Made by a program: the position numbers and the translations under genes. Below the pieces are notes generated by a model, which had not been told where the DNA came from, ran no database searches, and saw only the letters and a list, made by a program, of their open reading frames with translations. A DNA stretch of 64,000 bases from Coriobacteriaceae bacterium (lineage in GTDB: Bacteria > Actinomycetota > Coriobacteriia > Coriobacteriales > Atopobiaceae): NCBI GenBank assembly GCA_004557505.1, contig SFGZ01000003.1, forward strand, positions 62,001 to 126,000, in the 5' to 3' direction. Positions 25,639 through 33,506 of this stretch are shown here, piece by piece. The first letter of the stretch is position 1; each line of letters starts with the position of its first letter.

Positions 25639-26385
25639 ATGGTGACGCTCTATCTGAACGCAGAGAAAACAACGATCGCGCCATATGTCATCTTTTCGGG
25701 CGATCCTTGGCGCGTCGAAGTCCTGAAGCGCTATTTGGATAACCCGACCCACGTTGCGTTTAATCGGGAGTTCAATACGTATACGGGGAGCTACCGGGGT
25801 GTTCCGATTACGGTGAGTTCTACGGGGATTGGCGCATCGTCTGCGGCAATTGCCTTGGAGGAAATGTACGAGGCGGGGATGAAAGTTGCCGTAAGGATGG
25901 GAACCTCGATGTCACTTTTGGATGACATGCTGGGCAACTTCATCATTCCGGCAGCGGTAATGAGGCGCGATGGCACAAGTGACACGTATGTCGAGCGCGG
26001 GTATCCCGCAGTTGCCGACATCGAGCTCGTAAATGCCATGAACAGGACGGTCGTGGACCATGGTCGCAGGTACCTTAACGGGATAACTTGCAGCATGGAC
26101 GGCTTCTATACCCAGATGCACGACTCGCGACTGTCCCAAGAGCAGGGCAGGGACATCTCGTCGACCTTTGACGAGATGAAGAAACTCCATGTCTGTGCGA
26201 TTGATATGGAGTCGAGCTGCATTCTCACGGTTGCGGGCCTCATGGAGGTAAGGGCATGCGTGGTTACTGTCGCCACGGTACTGGAAAACCTCAAGGACAG
26301 CCTCAAAGGGGATGAAAGGACATCAGCGGAAGACTTGCTCTGCCGGGTGACTCTCGAGGGGCTTGCACGATTTGTGGCAGCCTGA
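25639..26385 (+). CDS. Nucleoside phosphorylase (uridine-phosphorylase-like)
   Basis: The 248-residue protein is of the PNP_UDP_1 family. It has SGDPWRVEVLKRYL near the N-terminus, the VSSTGIGASSAAIALEE phosphate region, VRMGTSMSLL and the IDMESSCILTVAG ribose-binding motif (Met-Glu pair). It should cleave a ribonucleoside with phosphate to a base and ribose 1-phosphate. The specificity segment FYTQMHDSRL differs from the pyrimidine-recognition QxR element of canonical uridine phosphorylase as I remember it, so the base may be unusual. The start is the ATG at 25639, just after the kinase stop, with AAGGA 11 bases upstream. Confidence 0.87.
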   Translation: MVTLYLNAEKTTIAPYVIFSGDPWRVEVLKRYLDNPTHVAFNREFNTYTGSYRGVPITVSSTGIGASSAAIALEEMYEAGMKVAVRMGTSMSLLDDMLGNFIIPAAVMRRDGTSDTYVERGYPAVADIELVNAMNRTVVDHGRRYLNGITCSMDGFYTQMHDSRLSQEQGRDISSTFDEMKKLHVCAIDMESSCILTVAGLMEVRACVVTVATVLENLKDSLKGDERTSAEDLLCRVTLEGLARFVAA

Positions 26386-26420
26386 TTTCGCTAATTAGGG
26401 ACCAGCGGAAAGGATGAGAG

Positions 26421-27218
26421 ATGAAGGGCATTGATGGCGTAATTAAAGTCTGCGGGGGATTTGTAATCGGTATGGTACACTGCCTTCCGCTTCCGGGATC
26501 GCCGTCATATCGAGGCGACATCAACAAGGTTATGGAGCAGGCTGTCGAAGATGCGAAAACGCTTGAGCGTGGGGGCGTTGACGCGGTGATAGTTGAGAAC
26601 ACCAACGACAGCCCGTTTACCGAACTCATTTCGAAGGCTCAGGTCGCTGCCCTCTCTGCAGCGACGGCACTTGTGAAGAAAGAGGTGAAGATCCCCGTGG
26701 GCGTGGATGCCTCCTTCAACGATTGCGAGGCCAGCCTAAGCATCGCCGTCGCAAATGACTGTGACTTTATTCGTGTGCCGGCGTTTGTCGATGCGGTGGT
26801 GAATTGGTGCGGCATCGTTACCCCATGTGCATACAAGGTGATTGATCTGCGCAAGCGCCTAAACGCCGGGAATGTTATGCTGCTCTGCGACATCCAAGTG
26901 AAGCACAGCAATATGCTTCTTCCCCAGATTCCCATTGAGGAGAGCGCGAAAAATGCCGTGGCTGCCGGTGCTGATGCAATTGTCGTTACTGGTACGACGA
27001 CGGGCGAGGAGACGCCGATCGATATGATTCGGCGGGTTAAGGACGTCGTTGGCATTCCGGTAATGGCTGGTTCCGGTATTAATCCGAACGACATTGCTGA
27101 ACAGTTCAAGATTGCCGACGGTGCCATCGTGGGATCCACATTCAAGAAGGGTGGCCTCACGACTAATCCAGTTGACTACGAGCTGGTAAGGAAGCTTCTC
27201 GCGCCGCTCGGAAGATGA
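26421..27218 (+). CDS. BtpA/SgcQ family TIM-barrel protein
   Basis: The 265-residue protein opens VIGMVHCLPLPGSPSYRGD, the hallmark of the BtpA/SgcQ family. It also has GGVDAVIVENTNDSPF, VKHSNMLLP and the phosphate-gripper-like VMAGSGINPNDI. Family members lie in photosystem I assembly loci of cyanobacteria or, as here, in sugar and nucleoside operons of fermenters, and their reaction is not established to my knowledge. The barrel with a C-terminal phosphate site suggests action on a phosphorylated intermediate. It is 35 bp after the phosphorylase gene. Confidence 0.85.
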   Translation: MKGIDGVIKVCGGFVIGMVHCLPLPGSPSYRGDINKVMEQAVEDAKTLERGGVDAVIVENTNDSPFTELISKAQVAALSAATALVKKEVKIPVGVDASFNDCEASLSIAVANDCDFIRVPAFVDAVVNWCGIVTPCAYKVIDLRKRLNAGNVMLLCDIQVKHSNMLLPQIPIEESAKNAVAAGADAIVVTGTTTGEETPIDMIRRVKDVVGIPVMAGSGINPNDIAEQFKIADGAIVGSTFKKGGLTTNPVDYELVRKLLAPLGR

Positions 27219-27284
27219 CTAAGATCCAGATTCGACTGTTCGCTCCGACGAAATTCTGTTGGAAAGAAAGGTGGTCTGACAACG

Positions 27285-28436
27285 ATGATGAGACCGATGA
27301 AGCTTGCGGGTAGCGAGTTGATGTTTGGTAGGGGGAGCCTTGAGTACGTCAGGACATCCGTTCGCTGCAAGAAGGCTTTTATTGTTATTGGCGGTCATGC
27401 GGTCGAGCGCAACGGCTCCCTGGAAAAGGTCGAAGAGTGCTTTCATCAAGGGGGGGCAGAGACCTTCGTATTCAAGGGAGTTGAACCTGACCCTCATTTC
27501 TCTACCGTTTACCGTGGCGCACAAAGTATGCTTGAGCAAAAACCTGACCTGATTTGCGCGTTGGGCGGCGGCTCTGTGATGGATGCCGCCAAGACCATGT
27601 GGGTGATATATGAGCATCCAGAGCTTAAGAAGCTCGACCAGATCCTACACACCAAGCCGCTGCCCAAACTTCGTACAAAAGCCCGTTTTATGTGCATTCC
27701 CACCACATCTGGTACGGCATCTGAGGTATCGCGCTCCGTTGTCATTACCGATGACGAGAAGGGGCGCAAGCATGGTCTCGGAGACATGGAAATGATGCCG
27801 GACATCGCCATCTGTGATCCCGACGTGACCAGAAGCATGCCGCAACGCGTTACTGCAGAAACCGGAATGGACGCGCTCACCCATGCCGTTGAGGCCCTCG
27901 TCTCCAATAGGATCAACTATGTTGCCGATATTCTCGCCACCGCAGCGGCGGTTGATATCGTTACGTGGCTGCCCAAGGCATATGCAAACGGCGATGACAT
28001 GCAAGCACGCGAGATGATGTGCGATGCATCTATGACTGCTGGACTTGCCTTCACGAACGTCTCGCTTGGGATTGATCACTCTATGGCCCAGACCATCGGT
28101 GGCTTCTTCCCGATTGCGCATGGGCGTATCTGTGCAATCCTGCTGCCCTATACCATTGAATGGAACAGTAGGGATGAATGGGCAAGGAAGCGCTATGCGA
28201 CCCTTGCGAATAAGATGAGCGCAACAGACCTGGCGCAGCTCGTTCTCGACCTCAACACACAACTGGGTATACCCAATACGGTGAGAGATGCGGGGATTGA
28301 CGAAGAGGCTTACCTGAACAACCTCCAAGAGATGGCGGAGACCTCGCTCCATGACGGATGCACAAAGACGAATCCTGTCATTCCAACAGTCTCCGAATTC
28401 GCCGATCTTCTCAAGAAGGCATACTACGGAGCGTAA
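27285..28436 (+). CDS. Iron-containing alcohol dehydrogenase
   Basis: The 383-residue group III dehydrogenase has the NAD-binding GGGSVMDAAKTMW loop and PTTSGTASEVSRS. Its metal ligands lie in AETGMDALTHAVEAL (Asp, His), GIDHSMAQTIGG and FPIAHGRICA. It should oxidise or reduce a small alcohol/aldehyde pair. In this cluster it could act on an aldehyde released by the lyase downstream or on a sugar-phosphate carbonyl. It starts at one of two adjacent ATGs at 27285 behind GAAAGAAAGGTGG. Confidence 0.92.
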   Translation: MMRPMKLAGSELMFGRGSLEYVRTSVRCKKAFIVIGGHAVERNGSLEKVEECFHQGGAETFVFKGVEPDPHFSTVYRGAQSMLEQKPDLICALGGGSVMDAAKTMWVIYEHPELKKLDQILHTKPLPKLRTKARFMCIPTTSGTASEVSRSVVITDDEKGRKHGLGDMEMMPDIAICDPDVTRSMPQRVTAETGMDALTHAVEALVSNRINYVADILATAAAVDIVTWLPKAYANGDDMQAREMMCDASMTAGLAFTNVSLGIDHSMAQTIGGFFPIAHGRICAILLPYTIEWNSRDEWARKRYATLANKMSATDLAQLVLDLNTQLGIPNTVRDAGIDEEAYLNNLQEMAETSLHDGCTKTNPVIPTVSEFADLLKKAYYGA

Positions 28437-28482
28437 CGGAACTGGGATGAGAGTTGTGTCCACTACGGAGGAGGCGTACCAA

Positions 28483-29199
28483 ATGAACCTCATTCTCTAT
28501 CTCTCCAATGGGTATCCGACCATTGAGAGCAGCATTAAGATGGCAAAGACGTATGTGGATGCGGGCTGCGACATGATTGAGATGGATTTTCCCAGTCGCA
28601 ACCCCTTTCTAGAGGGGGACTTCATTGCCAACAGGATGGCGGCTGCCCTCGAAAATGAGTCCAATTACGACAAGTACATGGATGGCATGGCTCGAGCACG
28701 CGCTTTGCTCCCTGACACCAAGTTCATAATCATGGCCTACGAGAATACCGTCCTTGAAATTGGCGTTTCCCGATTCGTGGCATTTTGTAAAGAAAACGGG
28801 TTTGAAGACATTATCTTGGTTGGGCCTGATGGGAATACGATTAGGAACGAGCTCATTAGCTCTGGCCTAAAGATTAGCTGCTACGTGCAGTTTGATCTTC
28901 CGGAAGAGGAAGTTCGGCAAGCGTTGGAATCAAATGGGTTCACGTACATGCAAGCCGTGCCTGCCCCCGGGCAGGCGACCTCTCAACATCCAACGCTCAA
29001 GTCTTGCGTTGACTATTTGCGCGAGCGTGGATTGAAGAGCCCAATCTACTGCGGAGTTGGAGTACATACTCCGGAGGACGCGCAGATGGTGAAAGAGGCT
29101 GGCGGTGACGGAATCTTTGTAGGTTCAACAATCCTTAAGCTTCACGATAATGCCCCCGCACTTGTCGAGAAGATCCATGAGTTTAAGGAGAAGTGCTGA
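28483..29199 (+). CDS. TrpA-like TIM-barrel lyase (not tryptophan synthesis)
   Basis: The 238-residue protein is related to the tryptophan synthase alpha subunit: LILYLSNGYPTIESSIKM, AGCDMIEMDFPSRNPFLEGD and GVGVHTPEDAQMVKEAGGDGIFVGS. The alpha-subunit catalytic Glu49 corresponds to E33, while Asp60 is replaced by E44. There is no trpB nearby, and the protein is about 30 residues shorter than TrpA. TrpA breaks a carbon-carbon bond to release glyceraldehyde 3-phosphate, so a retro-aldol role on a sugar phosphate is a reasonable inference. The ATG at 28483 has GGAGGAGG 8 bases upstream. It is the last gene of the block. Confidence 0.8.
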   Translation: MNLILYLSNGYPTIESSIKMAKTYVDAGCDMIEMDFPSRNPFLEGDFIANRMAAALENESNYDKYMDGMARARALLPDTKFIIMAYENTVLEIGVSRFVAFCKENGFEDIILVGPDGNTIRNELISSGLKISCYVQFDLPEEEVRQALESNGFTYMQAVPAPGQATSQHPTLKSCVDYLRERGLKSPIYCGVGVHTPEDAQMVKEAGGDGIFVGSTILKLHDNAPALVEKIHEFKEKC

Positions 29200-29240
29200 G
29201 TCCGGTCGAGCGGTATTATCCAACATGGTCACTGGACCAG

Positions 29241-29275
29241 ACGCGGCCCCTGCCCAAAATCAGCAGAGGCCGCGT
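29241..29275 (+). terminator. Hairpin at the end of the nucleoside block
   Basis: ACGCGGCC (29241-29248) pairs with GGCCGCGT (29268-29275) about 40 bp after the last gene. This is a plausible terminator without a T-run. Confidence 0.5.
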
Positions 29276-29360
29276 GTCATTGCTGGTGCCGGCCGTGCCA
29301 GCGCGGCAGACTACTTGAGGGGGAAGCCGATTGCCACGTTCACAAGCGCTACTTGTAGGT

Positions 29361-29383
29361 CTGCATGTCGGATCTCTTCTTGT
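29361..29383. repeat. Right copy of the 23-bp direct repeat
   Basis: Identical to 17514-17536 and in the same orientation; it lies 160 bp beyond the last gene of the nucleoside block. A truncated regulator gene begins about 50 bp further right. Confidence 0.7.
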
Positions 29384-29432
29384 AACGCTCTGCCTGTACC
29401 ATGACTGTCGCTGTCGCGATTGCAATGACGCA

Positions 29433-29708
29433 CTAGACGCCGACCCCTATGGCTTTCAGATAGCGATACAGCGGAAGCGGCGTGACGATGAGTGGGAAGA
29501 AAAGTGCGGAAAACAGCCTGGCCAGATGACCAAGCTCCATCCGACTGCGCCCACTGATCTGTTCCCTCATGATGATGGCATCGCCTTTGATGAGTTGATC
29601 CAGTGATACGTTGAAGGCGTCACGCAGAAGAATCAAGCTGTGGACGTCTGGATAGCCCTTATCGTTTTCCCAGTTAGAGATCGTCTGCCTGGACGCCACA
29701 TCCATCAA
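29433..29708 (-). pseudogene. XRE family regulator, 5'-truncated
   Basis: The frame contains the recognition helix and following part of an XRE DNA-binding domain, SRQTISNWENDKGYPDVHSL and LRDAFNVSLDQLIKGD, then a hydrophobic C-terminal segment (LARLFSALFFPLIVT). The first two helices of the domain (usually LRKEKGLSQEQLA-like) are missing; in their place is unrelated sequence from about 29700. It therefore looks 5'-truncated. Intact relatives are DNA-binding proteins with a membrane tail. Confidence 0.68.
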
Positions 29709-29951
29709 AAGGCTTTTACAATCGGCCCCATATGCCTGTCAAGACGCTTTTACGTGCCTGATTTTCCTGGGATTTTCTCTGGTTGCATCGCCGCCAAGGG
29801 AAAGCCTGCCTTTTCGGTCATGCCAAGGCTCGTCTCCATGGTCATGTGGGCCCATTCGCAGCGATCGCGCCCTGGCGGGGCCTCGGGCGCCCGTCCGGTA
29901 TCGGAGAGGGCGCTTCCGCATCCCCGCGCATCGACGCCATCGGCTTGGCCA

Positions 29952-32234
29952 TCAGCACTTGAATTTGCGAAGCCATTCTCCCGTCCGGGACGCCATGCAA
30001 TCTGCCAGCCCCTGCGCAGTCCCGCTGAAGATCACGTCTCCGCCTTCGTCCCCCGCTCCCGGACCCATATCGACGTTGTAATCTGCTTGGGCGATGAATT
30101 GCAGGTTGTGGTCAACAGCGATGACGGTAAGCCCTTTGGCGGTGAGCCGGCGAAGAAACTTGACCAGTTGCCCTACATCATGAGGATGCAACCCCGTGGT
30201 GATTTCATCCAGCACAAGCACGCTGTCTCTGTCCCGGGGGCGGCGCTTTAGAAAGCCGACGAGCTTCACGCGCTGAAGCTCCCCGCCGGAGAGGGTGCTG
30301 AGTGCCTGACCCAGCCTTAAATAGCCAAGCCCGACGCCTTGAAGCAACGTCACGACCCTTCTCACCTCGGGCTGGCTGGCGAAGATTGCGGCCACATCAT
30401 CTAAACTCGCATCGAGAACATCCGCAATGGAAACGTCGCGCGCGCCGAAGGGCAGCCGAACGGACAGGGCGACATCGTTAAACCTTTTGCCACCGCACTG
30501 CTCGCATTCCGTTTCCACGTCGTCCATAAAGGCCATGTCAACGCGAATGGTCCCACGTCCCCTGCATGCGGAACACGCGCCTCTGCCATTCTCGCTGAAC
30601 CAGCTTGGATCTAGCCCGGAGGCTTTTGAGAATGCCGTGCGAACCGGATCGGCCAGCTCCAGCACAGTCAAAAGAGACGAGCGGCTGCTCGCCGGCAGCG
30701 GCACTTGCTCAATCATGGTCACTTCGGGATGCTGTTCGGCTAAAACGGAAACCAAGGAGCTCTTTCCTGAACCGGCAACACCGGAAACAACCGTTAGCGC
30801 GTGGGAGGGAAACCCAACCGACACATCTCGCAAATTGTGAAGTCGGGCATGCGATACGTCAATCATGCTTGGCGAGGGAAGCCCCTTGCCGTGGAGCTGA
30901 ATTCCGCCACGCAGGGCCTCCCCCGTGGGTGTCGTGCCATGCGCCAAACGTTGGGGGCTGCCTGTAAATATGATCTCACCGCCGTCTGCGCCCGCTCCGG
31001 GCCCAAGTTCAATCACATGGTCACAGGCACTTAAAATCTGAGCGTTGTGCTCCACAACGATGACCGTGTTTCCGGTGTCTCGCAGTTGCTCAAGCGCCCG
31101 CAGCAGGCGCTCGACATCCGCGGGGTGCAGTCCGCTTGACGGCTCATCCATCACAAAGGTCGCATCTGTGATCGGCGCCCCCAGCAGCCCGACGATACGC
31201 AACCGTTGCGCTTCGCCCCCCGATAGGGAGTCTGTGGGGCGATCCAGCGAAAGGTAGCCCAAGCCGATCTCGCATAGATACCTGCACCGGGTCAAGATGC
31301 TTTGACGCGGCCCTTCCACCGCCCTGTCCTGGATCTCCTCGAGATAGGAAACAAGCTCACCAATGCCCAAGCGCGATGCCTCGGCAATGTTGAGTCCGTT
31401 GAGACGGCTGGCGCGTGCGGCCCCATTGATGCGTTGGCCCTGGCATTCTGGGCACACGACTCGCCTGATGACCCTTTGTATCGCGGCGTCTCCTCTTTTC
31501 GTCGTCTTGGCCCCGGCCTTTTCCAGATATGACGCCCTGAGCCTTGGGATCACACCGTCGAATTTGCCGTGCTTTGGGTAGCCGGGCAGCGGATGCTCCA
31601 AGGGGACGTCTTTGCCGTACAGCAGAAGCCTCCGCGCGCCGTCTGGCAAATCTTTCCAAGCTACGTCTGCGTCGGCTATGCCGGAACACACGAGCCTCTT
31701 CCACCGATAGGTGCCTGGCTCAAAGGACGGGAAACGGATGGCGCCCTCATTCAGGCTCCTGTTCTGATCAATCAGTTCCGCAAGGTCTATGTTGTCGACA
31801 TACCCCAACCCGGAGCATGCCTCGCACATGCCGCGCGGATCATTGGGCGAGTAGGATGGTGAAAAACCCGCAGAGGGCCTCGCCGAACGAGAAAACAAGA
31901 GGCGCAGGTACGGAGCAATGCCAACGGCTGTGCCAACGGACGAGCGTACATTCTTGCTGTATTTCTTCTGCCCGACGATCGCGGTGAACGTCAGGCCTTC
32001 CAGCCCCTCAACGGTACCGGGCTCCAGCGTCTTCATCCTTGCCTGCAAGAACGGGGGGAACAGGGACGCCACCGCCTGCTGTGCGCCGGATGCGAAGGTG
32101 GATATCAGGGAGGTTTTCCCCGATCCCGAAACTCCGGCTATCCCGACGAGCAGGTGCTTGGGGATGGATACCGATACGTCACGCAAGTTGTTTGTCTTGG
32201 CGCCGGTTATCTTGATTGCATCCGCAGCGCTCAA
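29952..32234 (-). CDS. UvrA-like ABC ATPase (drug or DNA-damage resistance type)
   Basis: The 760-residue protein has the UvrA architecture in short form. It has ATPase site I (GVSGSGKTSL, then DSLSGGEAQR and VMDEPSSGL) and site II (GVAGSGKSSL, STLSGGELQR, VLDEITTGL), each with a CxxC zinc module (CEACSGLGY/CPECQGQR and CSACRGRG/CEQCGGKRF). It is about 180 residues shorter than housekeeping UvrA and lacks most of the UvrB-binding region. Such UvrA-like proteins are known in resistance to DNA-intercalating antibiotics. It overlaps the MarR gene by 4 bp (ATGA), so it is under that regulator. Confidence 0.88.
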   Translation of the reverse strand: MSAADAIKITGAKTNNLRDVSVSIPKHLLVGIAGVSGSGKTSLISTFASGAQQAVASLFPPFLQARMKTLEPGTVEGLEGLTFTAIVGQKKYSKNVRSSVGTAVGIAPYLRLLFSRSARPSAGFSPSYSPNDPRGMCEACSGLGYVDNIDLAELIDQNRSLNEGAIRFPSFEPGTYRWKRLVCSGIADADVAWKDLPDGARRLLLYGKDVPLEHPLPGYPKHGKFDGVIPRLRASYLEKAGAKTTKRGDAAIQRVIRRVVCPECQGQRINGAARASRLNGLNIAEASRLGIGELVSYLEEIQDRAVEGPRQSILTRCRYLCEIGLGYLSLDRPTDSLSGGEAQRLRIVGLLGAPITDATFVMDEPSSGLHPADVERLLRALEQLRDTGNTVIVVEHNAQILSACDHVIELGPGAGADGGEIIFTGSPQRLAHGTTPTGEALRGGIQLHGKGLPSPSMIDVSHARLHNLRDVSVGFPSHALTVVSGVAGSGKSSLVSVLAEQHPEVTMIEQVPLPASSRSSLLTVLELADPVRTAFSKASGLDPSWFSENGRGACSACRGRGTIRVDMAFMDDVETECEQCGGKRFNDVALSVRLPFGARDVSIADVLDASLDDVAAIFASQPEVRRVVTLLQGVGLGYLRLGQALSTLSGGELQRVKLVGFLKRRPRDRDSVLVLDEITTGLHPHDVGQLVKFLRRLTAKGLTVIAVDHNLQFIAQADYNVDMGPGAGDEGGDVIFSGTAQGLADCMASRTGEWLRKFKC

Positions 32235-32677
32235 GGCCGAGCACCCCCTTCGGCGCGGCTTGCAAGCCGCGCCTCTTTCAGAGCGGAGGATAGTTTGTCA
32301 GACAGGCGGGCAAATTCCTCCTGCTCCTCTCGCGCCAGCACCCGTAAGGCAGCTTGATGCAAGGCGGTATGCTTGGCTGAAATGTCAGACAGCAGGCGTT
32401 TGCCATCCTCGGTAATGGATGTGCGAAGCTCCCTTCCGTCTGACTGATTTGGCGATTGGGAGATATAACCCGCAAGTTTCAAACCCCTCAACGCTTTAGA
32501 TAGTTTTGCTCGCGATATTCCCAGGACCGTGCTTAGCCTTGAAGGCAAGACGTCCTTTTCCCTCGTAAGCTGGAATAAGATGTCGTATTGCAGCCAGGAG
32601 ATGTTTTTTGGGTTGGCTAAGGCCCGCTCCGCAACCAGCTCGCACTGTAAATTGATCAAAGACGCCTTCAGGTCCAT
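32231..32677 (-). CDS. MarR family regulator
   Basis: The 148-residue winged-helix protein has a typical MarR layout: an N-terminal dimer helix, the DNA-binding block LPSRLSTVLGISRAKLSKAL and the wing SPNQSDGRELRTSITEDG (about residues 75-92), then C-terminal helices. It is the first gene of a two-gene operon with the UvrA-like ATPase and lies just downstream of a near-perfect palindrome. It most likely represses itself and the ATPase until a ligand or damage signal binds. CAGAGGAGAGG precedes the ATG at 32677. Confidence 0.9.
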   Translation of the reverse strand: MDLKASLINLQCELVAERALANPKNISWLQYDILFQLTREKDVLPSRLSTVLGISRAKLSKALRGLKLAGYISQSPNQSDGRELRTSITEDGKRLLSDISAKHTALHQAALRVLAREEQEEFARLSDKLSSALKEARLASRAEGGARP

Positions 32678-32685
32678 GAGTGCCT

Positions 32686-32727
32686 CTCCTCTGTAATAGT
32701 TTCTAATAAGAAATTATTACAGAGGAG
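32686..32727. promoter_or_regulatory. Palindromic operator of the marR-uvrA-like operon
   Basis: Two 19-bp arms (32686-32704 and 32709-32727), CTCCTCTGTAATAGTTTCT and its complement with one mismatch, flank AATA. The site starts 9 bp upstream of the marR start and includes its ribosome binding site, so a bound dimer would block transcription. The site is much longer than average for MarR and could hold two dimers. Confidence 0.82.
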
Positions 32728-32794
32728 AAAGCAAGTCAAGCACCTTCTGAAGCAGGCCGTAGCCTGGCTGTCCATGCGAACGGGTGGCCCTTGC

Positions 32795-33313
32795 CTATAG
32801 CGCAGCCCTCTTCCACTTTCTGATTTTGGTCCTAAACGTCCCAAAGGGAGCGACCGTATTCACATGGATGAACTTATAGACTTCCCACGCCGCCGTCTTG
32901 GTCGCCTCGTCAGCCCACTTTCTCATGTGCGGCTTGAACAGCTCTTCCTCGCTCAGGGAATCGATCATGGCATAGAGGGACTCGATGTTCTCGTTTAGCC
33001 TGGCCTTCAACTCCTGAAGGGACAAGCCGGCATAGGTATCCGTGAACCACTGATACAATTCGCCAAGCTGGTTCCACCTGAAGTCATCCGATGGCGTCCT
33101 GACGGGAAGCCCCTTTTTCTCGTCTTCCTCCCATTTCAGGACCAGGCTTGTCCACCCCACCTGATAGGCAAGGTTTTCTGCTGGCGTTCGATCCACCGCA
33201 TCCACCCGCCGGTCTTTCAGCTCCTCTGGAATCGGATCGAACTCAGATATATACCTCTCAAAGGCCTTCCCGATCTCCGTCTTGAGCTCTTCCTTGTCCT
33301 TGTAGGCTCGCAT
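32795..33313 (-). CDS. ClbS/DfsB family four-helix protein
   Basis: The 172-residue protein matches the ClbS/DfsB (DUF1706) family: MRAYKDKEELKTEIGKAFE at the start, LAYQVGWTSLVLKWEEDE in the middle, and KWADEATKTAAWEVYKFIHVNTVAPF near the end. ClbS protects colibactin producers by hydrolysing the cyclopropane warhead and binding DNA; most relatives are uncharacterised. The start is the ATG at 33313 behind GAGGAGG. Its position upstream of a UvrA-like gene suggests a shared protective role against DNA-reactive compounds, which is inference. Confidence 0.85.
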   Translation of the reverse strand: MRAYKDKEELKTEIGKAFERYISEFDPIPEELKDRRVDAVDRTPAENLAYQVGWTSLVLKWEEDEKKGLPVRTPSDDFRWNQLGELYQWFTDTYAGLSLQELKARLNENIESLYAMIDSLSEEELFKPHMRKWADEATKTAAWEVYKFIHVNTVAPFGTFRTKIRKWKRAAL

Positions 33314-33391
33314 GATGGCCTCCTCGCGCCTGGCCTGACGCTCCCAAAACCCCTGACAGATCATCGTTTGCGACGTCCGCTCAGCCCTTGG

Positions 33392-33408
33392 CCCGCGACA
33401 TCAATGCC
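33392..33408 (-). repeat. Short copy of the methyltransferase 3' end (attachment-core candidate)
   Basis: CCCGCGACATCAATGCC on the + strand is identical to 34190-34206 inside the last codons of the intact methyltransferase gene and in the same orientation. Weaker similarity continues to the right (GTTC..TCC). The two copies bracket the broken Fic gene. Confidence 0.65.
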
Positions 33409-33506
33409 GTTCCTCCTCAATTCGCCGGATCGTCAAGTCGGTCCCGGCCGTCGGTCTCGTCATGTCCCGTCACTTGGTCGGTATCTTGATCGCTTTTCTT
33501 AATCGG

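Noticed and set aside
28483..29199. Tryptophan synthase alpha subunit
   Set aside because: There is no trpB or other trp gene nearby, one catalytic acidic residue is changed, and the protein sits at the end of a nucleoside operon. It is named as TrpA-like only.
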